A stretch of DNA of 64,000 bases. Origin: Eonycteris spelaea (taxonomy: Eukaryota > Chordata > Mammalia > Chiroptera > Pteropodidae). Positions 12,400 through 23,310 of the stretch are shown here, in pieces. How positions within the stretch are numbered: the stretch's first letter is position 1; every line of letters starts with the position of its first letter. A model generated the notes under the pieces. That model ran no database searches, had not been told where the DNA came from, and saw only the letters and a program-made list of their open reading frames with translations. The position numbers and the translations under genes were made by a program. Where the stretch lies: positions 21,491,001 through 21,555,000 of the forward strand of contig PUFA01000007.1 in the NCBI GenBank assembly GCA_003508835.1, written 5' to 3'.

Positions 12400-14200
12400 A
12401 CAGGGATTAAATATAACAAAATATTAATCATTTTAATTCTAGGTAATAGGAATGTGTGTTTTATTGTTCTTCATAACATCCTTTTCTATCTCTAAATAAA
12501 AACATTTTTAAATAAATAAGATTAATACAGGTTCATTGGGAACATTTCTTGAAAATGCCAAAAAGTTTAAAGAGGAAAATAACCACCAAAACCTCTCCTT
12601 TGGACCATTTACATATTGGGTTATCTCCTTCTGGTCCTCTTCCTAGCATATATTTATGCCATTTTATTCTTTTTGTTTTAAGATATAATTGACATATAAC
12701 ATTGTATTAGTTTTAGATTCATTTTATTCTTTCTACAAAAAAAGGAATCACATTGTTTAATAACACTTTTTCTTCTTATTGTGTTTTGAATAGTTTCCCA
12801 TGCCCTTGAATGTTAACAGTTACTTTAGTAAACTTTTTTCCATCTTTTTTCTGTGTAATAATGAATAAGGTATATTTTTTATGATTAGGATCCATATGGA
12901 TCCCATTAGGATCATACCATTTATGCTTTTTATTATTTTTTTTTCTTATTTAAAAGGTACTATATTTTTGTTTTGTAGAAAAGTTAGGAAATACAGATAA
13001 GCAAACAAAAGACCATGTAAAAATCCATGTGGCCTCCCCACCCTGAAACAGCCTCTGCTAACATTTTAGTTGTAAATCTTCCTCTCCACTTTCTATGTAC
13101 ATATATAAATATATATATATATATATATACACATTTTAAAATAAAATTGGAATCATAGGGCTTATACTTTTTAAGTTTGATCAAAGCTGGTTGTTCATTT
13201 CCTGTCTCCTCTCCCCCCTCCCCCCCCTTTTTCTTAAAAGGTCTACAGCTCCTGGTCTTCTAGGTGGTCTCCCATTCAGTACTAACCAGGCCCGACCCTG
13301 CTTAGCTTCCAAGTCAGACGAGACCCAGCACGCTCAGGGTGGCATGGCTGTAGACTCCCCCTCCCTTTGTATTTACTTTAGATGCTAGGCTTCTGGAGGA
13401 TACTAATTTTTTTTTCATTTATTTTTCAATTACGGTTGACGTATAATATTTTATTCGTTTCCAGTGTACGATATAATGATTAGATATTTATATACCTTAC
13501 GAAGTGATCACCCCAATGAGTCCAGTACTCTGACACCATACATAGTCTGTTCATACTATTTTTAACTTGCGTTTTTTTGTTGTTTACTTAACAATATATC
13601 TTACATGGATTAGGATTGTTTCAGCTACAAAAGACAGAAAACCCAAAGTAACAGTGGCTTAAACACATTTCTTTCTTTCTCTAGTAGGTGATGTTGGAGG
13701 TGAGCAGTCCAGGCTGGTGTGGCAGTGCCCTGACCGTCAGGGACCCAGGCTCTGTCTAACTGGGGCCCTCCATCCTTAGCTTGTGCTGTCCACTGAAGAC
13801 CCAAGGCGGCTGCTCGAGAAGGGGGAGGTAGAGAGCCGCCTCTCTCAAAGGACACTTGCTGGAATTCCTGCATCACTTCTGTTTATACACCACGAGCCAA
13901 AACTAAGTCCACGTTCCACAGGAAATAGGATATTACCTAAGTAGGGCTTCTCTTACTATGGTGAAAGGGGAAAACAGATATTGGGGGACAACTGGCGTCT
14001 CTGCCACGTGTCACAAACATCCTTCCATGTGTATAGTTTTGTATCCTGTTTCTTTTTTTCGGTAAATATTGTACATCGTTAAATATTCCTCAAAATTCTT
14101 AATTTTTAATGGCTGCTTAAAATATATATGTAACCCTGCTTATAGATCCAGTGCCTTATTACTTGATAATTGGGTGTTTTCCTCTCATAAATATGCCTCT
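12400..14200 (+). repeat. Nested old LINE-derived AT-rich region with later insertions
   Basis: Old LINE-like sequence runs through the interval. It is interrupted by the 5S pseudogene (13241-13355), by an L1 3'-tail fragment (about 13405-13560, with TTGACGTATAATATT and GTGATCACC) and by a repeat at about 13605-14010 containing the common ACAGTGGCTTAAAC block. An L1 3'-tail piece also occurs at about 12680-12720 (ATATAATTGACATATAACAT). An AT dinucleotide run is at 13100-13131. Names of the oldest parts are uncertain. Confidence 0.6.
13241..13355 (-). pseudogene. 5S rRNA pseudogene
   Basis: Read on the minus strand, this starts GTCTACAGCCATGCCACCCT and carries the 5S internal promoter region, including AAGCTAAGCAGGGTCGGGCC and GGTTAGTACT, then GATGGGAGACCAC-like sequence ending near CTGTAGAC. 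It is about 115 nt against about 121 for 5S rRNA, with scattered substitutions. It lies inside older LINE sequence and has C-rich flanks on both sides, so it is a dispersed copy and not part of a 5S array. A 5S-derived SINE, known from some mammal lineages such as fruit bats, is the alternative. Confidence 0.85.
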
Positions 14201-15049
14201 TCTATGAATAAAACTTGTCAGAGGAAGAGATTCCAAGCTTTCCTCTACACCTTGGGGGTGCCCACATAAGACACTTTGCAGGGAGTCAGGGTAGTATCTG
14301 CCTTGGAAGCTGGCTTACGGGACCAAATTGTTTTCTATTAGCAAATGAAGCTTTTTAACAAAAAGCATAGCCCGCTGCTCCCATTACAGGAGAAGTCACA
14401 GAAGTGGAAAGAGCCTGGTGGGCAGTCCTGCCCAGAGTCAGGGGTGGAGTAGGTCGGGAAGATGTTGGGGGTTGGGGGTCGAATCAGAAGAGATCCGTGG
14501 AGTCTCAGGAGCCAGGGCAGGGCCTGGCCCTGGAGAGGCTTGGGGAACTCCATGGGGCCCAATTCAATCTTCATTTAGGTTCGACAAATGCTTTCTGAGC
14601 CTCTACTCAGGGCCTTGCCTATGTCAGGCCGTGCCTATGCCGTGCCTGGGCATGACTCAGAGAGTATATGTTCGCAGCTCTCCAGGTGCTCAGTCAGCTC
14701 TAAATTCTCAAATGTTAGAGTTCACCTAGAAAGCTGCCAATAATGCTGCATCCTAGGGCCCACGCCCAAAAGTCCAATGCAGCAGGTGTTGGTAGGCCCA
14801 GAATCTGCATCTCTTTCAGTCTCCGCAGATGACCCTGGTGAGGGTGATCAGGAACCATTTGGGGGGAAAGAATCAGTCAAGGCTCTGGGAGGAAATCTCC
14901 TAAACCAGGCAAACCTGGAGGCTTATCTTCTCCATAGATAGCTTGAACCTAGACAAAGCCTTAGGCTATAAGAAAGCAATGAGGACACCTGTCAGACACA
15001 CCTGTAAAATCCTTGTTTCAGGGTGGGGAGGCCACAAGGATTTTACCAG

Positions 15050-15225
15050 ATTTCAGTTCCAGCCTTTGGTAGCTGAGTGACCTCAGGCGAATTAGTTAAC
15101 CTTTCCAAGCCTCAGTTTTCCCATCTGTAAAATGGGAATAATCATAGTGCTTCCGATGTGAAAATAGACATTAGTGCTTAGCAAAGAGTCTGGCACTCAG
15201 TCAATGCTAGATATTATTAAAGTCC
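15050..15225 (+). repeat. MIR SINE
   Basis: Sense MIR core: GAGTGACCTCAGGCGAATTA, CCAAGCCTCAGTTTTCCCAT and CTGTAAAATGGGAATAATC. Confidence 0.85.
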
Positions 15226-16679
15226 TTTAAATTAATTTATTAATTAAAATCACCTCTAGGTAAGTAATTACAGCAAGAGATTGGAGACAAGGTGTATAAA
15301 GCATCTCATACACTGCCTGACCTGCAGTGGTAGGCGTTCATTAAGTGATTATTATTATTATTATAACATCCTCGCATACATTTTAATTAGAGACCTTATC
15401 ATCTTGCAGCTCTACCCACTGCATAATTTTATCCCCTCAAGAGAAACCGTGGATTTGGGGGCAGAAGGTCTCTCCAAAATGTGGACTTAACATCTACCCC
15501 TAGTTCCTGCCCCAGCATGAAAGAGATTTTCTCAGCTCCCTCAGGAAGTATACAAGCAGGTCAAATGAGCATGAATGGGAACCTCATGTTCCAACTTTCA
15601 ACTCCCTGACTTTGAGGGAATCCAGTCCTAGCCCTGGGCCATTCACCCGGCCAGAGGGTCAAGGAGCTGTGGAGGCCAGGAGCTGCTATGAGGAGAAGAG
15701 AGGGGTCCCTGTTGATCATTACATGTTCAAGTGCCGAAGATGGCACATTGCCATGGTGATGCTGATGGCTCTGAGCAAGCTGAGGCCTCTCTCTTGAGTT
15801 GTGAGTCAGGTTCACCTTTATTTATTAAAAAAGAAAATCAACTCCCTGACCAGTGAAGGACGAAGCGAAGCTCCCGGTGGAGGCCACAGTGTCTGCTGCT
15901 GGGGGCGAATCAGAAACAGTGCTCACAGTCCACCAGTCTCCTGACGTCAGCTGGCCCAGCCCACTCTGGGGCCCAGAAAGGTCCACAGAGGTACGTGGAG
16001 AGTCCGCAGCTCAAGCTGTGGCCCAGGAGAGGAAGCACAAACGGTATCCCCACTGCTGGTTGAAAACCACTTACTAGGAAGCAGATCCCATTTTCTCGGC
16101 TCTGGCCCAAGAGTCGGACTCCTTCGGGAGACTGCTCCACTCTGGTATGGGGGTCCGCAGGGCCTGATGAGATGGGCATCCCTTGGCCCACCCTCGGGTA
16201 AGTGAAGGCCACAGGCTGACGCTGACCCGGAGGTGACCAGTTCTAGCTGACCCACCCACCAGGGTGCACACAACTGTGGTGCCGTCTGCAGGGATCAAGG
16301 TTCTGAAAAGATCGGGGAAACTACAAAAATGTTCTCCCAGGGTCTGAACTGGGGGGAGGCGGCGGGGCTTTTCCTAGAACTGCGGGGAAGAAGGGAAAGT
16401 CCATGATGACTCCAGCTGCAGCGGAGGCCTCTGAAGGAGCCCAGGGTCACGTCGGCACCCCATGGGGCCCACAGTGATAGTAACAGTGATGTGCTGGAAT
16501 CGTCTTCCTGAGCTTAGACACTGCCACAGAATCCCAGACCCATCGCTGGAGAGGTCTTCAAAGCCTACTTGTTTGTTTGAGTTCGCCTTTGATCTCACTG
16601 AGCCCACCTCCTAACCAGCCCTGGGCTCCAAGCCCTTGTCGTCACCCACTGCCTTCATCAGTTCACCCAGTGCTGAAGC

Positions 16680-16880
16680 CAGGGTAGGTGGATTTAAGTC
16701 CTCCTTCTGCCACTTGCTAGCCTTGTGACTGAGCTTCCTGTATTCCCCATCTGTAATACAGAGGTGATAATCATAAGAGCATACTCACCAGGTAGCTATG
16801 AAGATGAAATGTGATGATATTTGCAAATGTTTAACACAGAGCTTGATTGGCACAGAGAACACTCTGGATAGCTGTCAGCC
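16680..16880 (+). repeat. MIR SINE
   Basis: Sense MIR: TCTGCCACTTGCTAGCCTTG, ATCTGTAATACAGAGGTGAT and the GATGAAATGTGATGATA region. Confidence 0.75.
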
Positions 16881-16894
16881 ACTGTTAACTTTGT

Positions 16895-17535
16895 TCAGGT
16901 CCTGCTCATATTCTACCTGGTAACAGCAACAGCCTCGTGATTCCTTCGCCTGCTGATTCCAGTCTATTGTCCGTACCACAGCAAAGTGGTTTATCAAAAA
17001 CTGAAATCCCGATCAGGCTATTTTCCTCCACAAAATCTTCCAGTGGCTCCCATTTGCCTTCAGGATGGCTCTTAGAATTCCTTAGGGAGGCCTGCAAGGC
17101 TCTGCATTATCTAGCCCTTGGCTATCATCTCCAGCCTTATACCCACCGTGCCCTCCCCACCTTGATAACTTTCAGCCATACCCAACTGTCAGCAGTGTCC
17201 CCAAGGTGCCAGCTCTTCCATACCTCCAGGATCTTTGCCATGCGTTTCCTTTGCACAGAATGCCTTTTCCTCTTTTTGTCCACCTAGTAAACACCTACTC
17301 ATCCTCCAGGACCCACACAAAACCTCCTTACACTGTGAAATCTTCCCATCCCCCCTCAAATGCAGAGCAGACTATACACCCTCTTCTGAGCCACTTCAGT
17401 GCCTTCCATAATTGTCACTTTACATTGCAATTATTGTGATCCATGCCTGTGACACCTTTCAGCTTCTTGAAAACAGCACTGATTCTAATTAATGTCAGCA
17501 TCCCTAGCACATACCACAGTACCGTAACATTCACA
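16895..17535 (+). mobile_element. L2 LINE 3' region
   Basis: Well-preserved L2: CCAGTGGCTCCCATTTGCCT, AGGCCTGCAAGGCTCTGCAT, TGTCAGCAGTGTCCCC, GCACAGAATGCCTTTTCCTC, ACCCACACAAAACCTCC and CATCCCTAGCACATACCACA. Confidence 0.9.
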
Positions 17536-18609
17536 GAGATGACTGGGAATGAAGGAAGAAATGAATTCACTCAGACAAAAGCCCTGTTTATAGAAAAGGA
17601 AACTGAGGCCCAGATGGAAGCAGTGACTTGACTAAAGGAGAGTCCAAAGCCCAATAACTCCAGGCCCCTTTGATTCCAACGACTATGGACCATTCATTCA
17701 TCCATCCATCACTTACTAAGCACTAATCATACACCAGACATTGCATTGCTCCCTGGGATACAAGAACAAGGAGTAGTCCTGACCCTCAGGAGACCACAGA
17801 CAGGTGGGATAGAATGGCAGGTACACGGACGATCACCACATCTTCCGCTACGAGTGGAAGGGAGGATGTAGAAGGAGCTATGGGAATTCCAGCAGCCCCA
17901 ATATGGATGCAGGGGTTTCCATGTCTTCTACTCCCTCTCCCCAAACTCTGGAGGTCAAGTTCCCACAGACCGCCAGGCCAAGGCAGCTGTTCTCTAAGTG
18001 CTGTCAGCACAGGTGAACAGATATGTACAAACACACACATACCCAGGACAGGTGGGAATGCTTTGCCCCAAGGGGTAGAACAAACAGTCACAAGGACACA
18101 TTTGTTCCCCTAAGCAGTCATGTCAAGAGCGGTCATGGGAGACGGGATTGATGAAATCGGACAGTAGAGCATTCTGTGACACTTCACACCTGCAGGAAGC
18201 CCTGCACACACCAGGTTTCGTTGGCTCCCCACCAAGAGGGTCCTAGAGACAAGGCAGTTATTGCTTTCTCCCCCATTCCCAGATGGACGACTGAGACTCA
18301 GAGAGATGTAAACGACTTGCCCAACCCCACTGACTGGTTCGTGGAAGTGCCAGAACTGACTCATCACTCTCTAAGCATTTGCTGGGAATTTAGTCTGTGC
18401 CAGGCCCTCTGCTAGGCACAGGGGACACCAAGGTAAATAAGGCACAGTCCCTACCCCTTGTGGGAGACAATAGTAAATGGCCATCCTCCAGTCAGACAGA
18501 ATCTGTGTCTGAATCTCAGTTGCACAACTGACTAGCTGTGTGAGCCTGAGCTAGTTGTCAGCCTCTGCACTTGTATTCTCTGATTCAACATAAACTAGAT
18601 TAAATCAGC

Positions 18610-19110
18610 CTCATGCTCAAACTCTCCAGTCACTTCCATTACACTCAGGAAAAAAATTCCGAACTCCTCAGCAGGGGTCCACATGATTCAGCTCTTGCTC
18701 CCTCACCCACCCACTTCCTTCACTGTCCCCCTTGTCTCCTGGATGTGCCTGGAGCAAAACAAGTACCTCCAGCCTCTGACCTTTGTCCCATCTCTTCCCT
18801 CTCCTGGACATCTTTCTCCAGATTGTCACAGGGCTAACTGCCTCTGTTGGCTTAGGAAGACATCACTGAGTCCAGAATGATGGCCCTGTCACACTGGACA
18901 ATACTTGTCTTCAAGGCACTGTCTTTACATTGTATGATGTGATTCTATGTGTATTTGACCATTTGGTTATGAGCTGTCTTCCCAACTAGCACAGAGAAAA
19001 GGAATGCGCCCATTTTGTTCACAACCACATCCTCGGTGCCTACAACAGTGCCTGGCACATAGTAGGAACTCAATATACTTTTACAAATGTGAATGAATTG
19101 ATAACCCTCA
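18610..19110 (+). mobile_element. L2 LINE 3' end
   Basis: Starts CTCAAACTCTCCAGTCAC-like sequence. It includes GGTCCACATGATTCAGCTCT and ends AGTGCCTGGCACATAGTAGG, AACTCAATATAC. A sense MIR follows at about 19100-19235. Confidence 0.85.
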
Positions 19111-20187
19111 CTTTCCTCCCTGTAAAAATGATACCGACAGCACATAGTTATAAGGATTAAATGACGTTATAAATGGAAGATGCTTAGCCTGGTGCCTGGA
19201 GTTTAGTTAGCACACAATAATGCTACTGTTGTTATACTCACAGTCATATGGGGGAGACAGGTATAAAAATAAATTACATGATGTGAAAACAAAGTTCTTA
19301 CTTCTGAGCCTTCTCCTCTACTTCAGGGTCCAGGCAGCAGCCCCTCCATCTGCCTGAAGATCAGGGCCCAAAGCCCTTGCCCTGTCTGCTGAGGTCACCC
19401 TTGGGGTCTGGCCCTGATGGCGGGGAGACCTCTGGGCCCGCCCGGGCTGGGGGCAGTGGGCAGAGTCCAAACCAGGCCACAGAAACCCTTGATTTTCCCC
19501 CCCTGAGAGCAGGCCCCACATCAAAGCCAATCTCAGAGGGGTGAGTCCTCGAGATAAATGGAAGATTAAAGAAGGCAAGGTCTCCACAGCCCACAGGGAG
19601 AGGCAGCCGGCAGGCGACCACAGAGGGAGGCCCTGACACAGCACTAGTAGCAGCCATCTTGGGGGGCGAGATGAGAAGGGGGCCCAACCCGGGCAAGTGG
19701 AGCCAGTGGCGAGGGTGGCAGGGGGACCATACCTTAGCCTGGGCCTGGTCCCTCATTATTACACTTAAGCCTGTCCCTCTAATCCATGCCTACTTAACCC
19801 TTTCGCAGCCAGGCAGCCACAGGGAGGCTCATCAGAGGAACCCCTGGGTCTCTCTTCAAGAGAATTTGTTTGGTCATTGGGTTCAGTCATTGGGGTTTGC
19901 ATCCTTCAGCGAGGGAGCCTGTAATGAGGACCTACTGGCCCCAGCCTTCCTCCCCAGGGAAGGTCTGTAATTAGTGCAGAAGGCGAGGCTGGGGAAGCTC
20001 AGACAATGTCATTTGAACCAGGATGACACAGGACTCAATTGCTAGTCTGCACATTTTTTTTTTTTCTGGTGCCATTTCATATATAAAACTCTGGCAAGCT
20101 TAACCCTTTTTTGGCTGGGCCCTGATGCTGGGGTTTCAGCTTAGGTACCATCCATTCCTATGCCTAATGGGTGCTATCCTCGCCTCG

Positions 20188-20206
20188 CCCCCCCCCCCAC
20201 ACACAC
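20188..20206. repeat. Poly-C tract with CA tail
   Basis: Eleven C in a row followed by ACACACAC, in intergenic sequence. Confidence 0.9.
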
Positions 20207-20689
20207 CAATTCAGATGAGCCATGGTTTCCAACTTCTCTAACATCCAAAAAGCCATCCAAGATCGATCACCCAACAATCCTTCACAGAGTGTCACCAGAT
20301 GCTAAGCACCAAGAGGAGGGGACCCAGAAGAAAATCTCCCATTTTGCCATCAAGGAGATTTCTATCCTCTGAGCAGTGGAGGAATGCACACTAGAAACAG
20401 GTGACAAGCAGTGCAGAACAGGGTAGAATCAGAGGGCGAGGAAGGCCACATGGAGAAAGAGTAGATGCGACAGGCTCATGGACTCTGTGAATAAATACTG
20501 AGCGAGCGCCATCTTCCAGGATCACAGCATTTCTGCCATCGGGATCTGAGGGCTGAACTCACAGGGCGAAGGGAGGCAGTCAAAGCCTCAGCAGCTCTGA
20601 GCCAGCCCCAGGACGAGACAGATGTCAGAGTCTATGGGGACAGGCAGGGGTTATGGCTTCCTTCCCCATACCCCGAAAGCACTCATTCT

Positions 20690-20865
20690 GAATCCTCGAA
20701 CTTCAGTTTATCTCACATAGACCTGTCTGATTACAGATCTGGTACCCCACCAGACTTCAAGCAACCTGAGAGCTTTGTCTATTCACCTCTGGTCTCAGGT
20801 GCCTAAGCACCGAGTCTGGCACTCAGGAGGTGCTCAATAAATGCTCGTTGAGTAAATGATTAGGC
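20690..20865 (+). mobile_element. L2 LINE 3' tail
   Basis: TCAAGCAACCTGAGAGCTTT, GTCTGGCACTCAGGAGGTGC and TCAATAAATGCTCGTTGAGT are the L2 terminal block. Confidence 0.8.
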
Positions 20866-20954
20866 TTGGGTGAAAGGGTGGAGGGTGGGGAAGAAGCTAC
20901 CTCTACAGCCTTTCCCAGAAGTGATGCCAATCGTGGCCTCACTGCCCCTGTAAA

Positions 20955-21569
20955 TCATATCACAATCTCCCTAACATATAAAGATCTTCTAGAAATTAAC
21001 AAGACAAGACCATCCACCAATTTTAAAAAGGTCAAAGAATATGAAGACTCTACAGAAAAGGAAACATAAATTGCTCTAGGACATCTAAAAAGAATCTCAG
21101 CCTCACTAATAATAATAGAAAAGCACACTGTAAACCATTTAAAAGTTTGATAACACCCTCTGTTTGAGAAACTGTGGAGAAACTGGCAATGTCATATATA
21201 TTGCTGGTAGGGGTGTAAATTGATACACAACAATTGACAATATCTATCAACATTACAAATTCACATTCTCTTTGACCCAGCACTCCCACTTCTGAGACTG
21301 TATCCTACAGATATTCAGTGCTTGAGCACCCTATCATTATAGCTTTGTCATGTTGTTTGTTATAGCAAAAATTGGAAGTAATCCAAATATCCATCACCTG
21401 GGGACCGGTAAATAAATTACGGTACAGTCATACAATGGGTAGCTATGCACCAATGAAAAAAAGGAGGAGGAAGTTCTCTATGTACTAATGAGAAGATCTC
21501 CAAAACAGATAAAGAGGAAGGAGGATATAGAACAGTGTGTATAATATGATCCTTTTCAGTTAAAAAAAA

Positions 21570-21600
<31 letters not shown>

Positions 21601-21800
21601 AATATATATGCATACACACACATCCATAGAAGGATGCACAAGAAAATAATAAAATCATTTCTATGTTGGTTGAAGGGTGGGAATTTGGTGGTTAGGATAT
21701 AGAACGTAGAGATGGGAGGATAACTTTCCATTGTATTCCATTTTTATTTTTTTGAGTCATGTGATGCATTATCTATTCAAGAACTTTTTTTTTCTTAAAA
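20955..21800 (+). mobile_element. L1/HAL1-type LINE fragment
   Basis: The order of blocks is that of mammalian L1M/HAL1 3' regions: AAGATCTTCTAGAAATTAAC, then CTCAGCCTCACTAATAATAA, TGTGGAGAAACTGGCAATG, TTTGACCCAGCACTCCCACT, AATATCCATCACCTGGGGAC and GGTACAGTCATACAATGGG. The reading frame is decayed. A GA-rich simple repeat (21561-21602) lies within it. Confidence 0.85.
21561..21602. repeat. Poly-A/GA microsatellite
   Basis: A run of A passes into GA dinucleotides, within the L1-type element. Confidence 0.9.
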
Positions 21801-21984
21801 AAAGCCCCTCTGCCTAGATATTAAGGGTTCTAGACTTCTTCCCAAGTTGCTGGGTAGAGAGGATTCCGTCCCTGCTGACCACCTCTCCCTCACTTTCCCT
21901 TCCCAGTCCCTGCTAGGTTTTCCTAAGGCTTTGGGTCCCAGTAAATGGTGGCTGTCATCCCAACTCCTACCTTATAAACATAGA

Positions 21985-22160
21985 CTATGAAGTCAGACTA
22001 AGTCACTATGTGACCTTGGGCAAGTGACTTCACCTCTCTGAGCCTCAGGAAAACCATAATCATGGTATCTGCCTCCAAGGATTGCGGTGAGGCTTACATG
22101 AGAAAACGCAAAAGAAGTGTTTAGCGTAGATCCTGGGACATAACAAATGTTATCATATAA
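21985..22160 (+). repeat. MIR SINE
   Basis: Sense MIR: ATGTGACCTTGGGCAAGTGA, CTTCACCTCTCTGAGCCTCA and GGTGAGGCTTACATGAGA. Confidence 0.85.
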
Positions 22161-23204
22161 ATGTATCAGACTCGCACTTCATATTCTTCGCCAACATTTT
22201 TATTGGACTGTTGGTCTTTGTTTTATTGATTCATAGGCGCTCTTTATAGATTCAGAAGATTGAGATTGTCACTGCGAACTTGCGGAGGAGCACTGAAGGG
22301 CAACCGGGCCACGGTAAATGGCAGTTTGTGAAAATCATTATTTCTATGATTATTTCTCCTCCAGGCCATGCAGGCTGGCGTCTGAAGGCATCCCACACTG
22401 GAGAGCCCGGGCTTATCTGGACAGTCCCAAGGAATGGAGTCCTTTTGCATTGGCTCTGTGTTACTGTGCCTCTCTGCCAGCGCCCCCTGGGTTGTCAGAG
22501 ACTGTCATTCTCCACTGTAGCTCTCCGAATAACAACACCCCCTTCCATTCTAGTTGCGATTCATTCTTTGTGCCTTCCCCAGGGGTCCCTGGGTTTGTGC
22601 CAGCCCCTGTAAGGAATCAATTCCCTAACAGGAAGGTGTAGGTCCTACACTGGGAACCCCTAAGTCTCCATTCCGGGGTCTCCCTCGGGGAGACAGACAC
22701 TGGGTGGGCAGATCCCAAGGGTACAGCAAGGGGTTGGACCACAAAATTTACACCATTGGGGCCCCTCGTTCTGATCTTTAAAACCTTTCTTGCCATAGAG
22801 CTGAGGACGAATGTGGCTCCCCTGGGCCCTCATCCATTCGTTTTCTCCAGGGAATCGGTCTGCCCTTCAGTTCTGGTAGCTCCAGAAACATTCCTTGGAG
22901 CATCTGGAATATATATTTACTTTAACTGGTGATTGCCAAGGCCAGCTCTGCTGCTTTTCTGTTTATTCGGCTTAGACCCAGGGGCTGGGGCTGCTCCTTG
23001 AGGATGGAGGATGCTCAGGGGCCCCAGAGTCCCCTCTTTATACATGACATAGGATGGGAGCCTCTCCACCTGGATCTGCTCCTCAAGGAGGGAAGTCTGG
23101 ATGAGGGCAGGTGAGAGTTAAAGGCTTAGCCTCCAAAGGCCCCAGGCTCCTCCTCACTCCTCAGAAAGCCCCTCGATTACTGTACAACATGCCCACTCCT
23201 AGAA

Positions 23205-23310
23205 TCTGGTGTAGTGGAAAGATTAGGTCAAACAGACCCACGATCAAATTCCCAATTCTCTTGCCTAATAGCTGCGTGACCTTGGACAAATCACATAAAC
23301 TCTCTGAGCC
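23205..23310 (+). repeat. MIR SINE fragment
   Basis: The 5' tRNA-like part and core: TAGTGGAAAGATTAGGTCA, AGCTGCGTGACCTTGGACAA and CATAAACTCTCTGAGCC. Confidence 0.75.
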
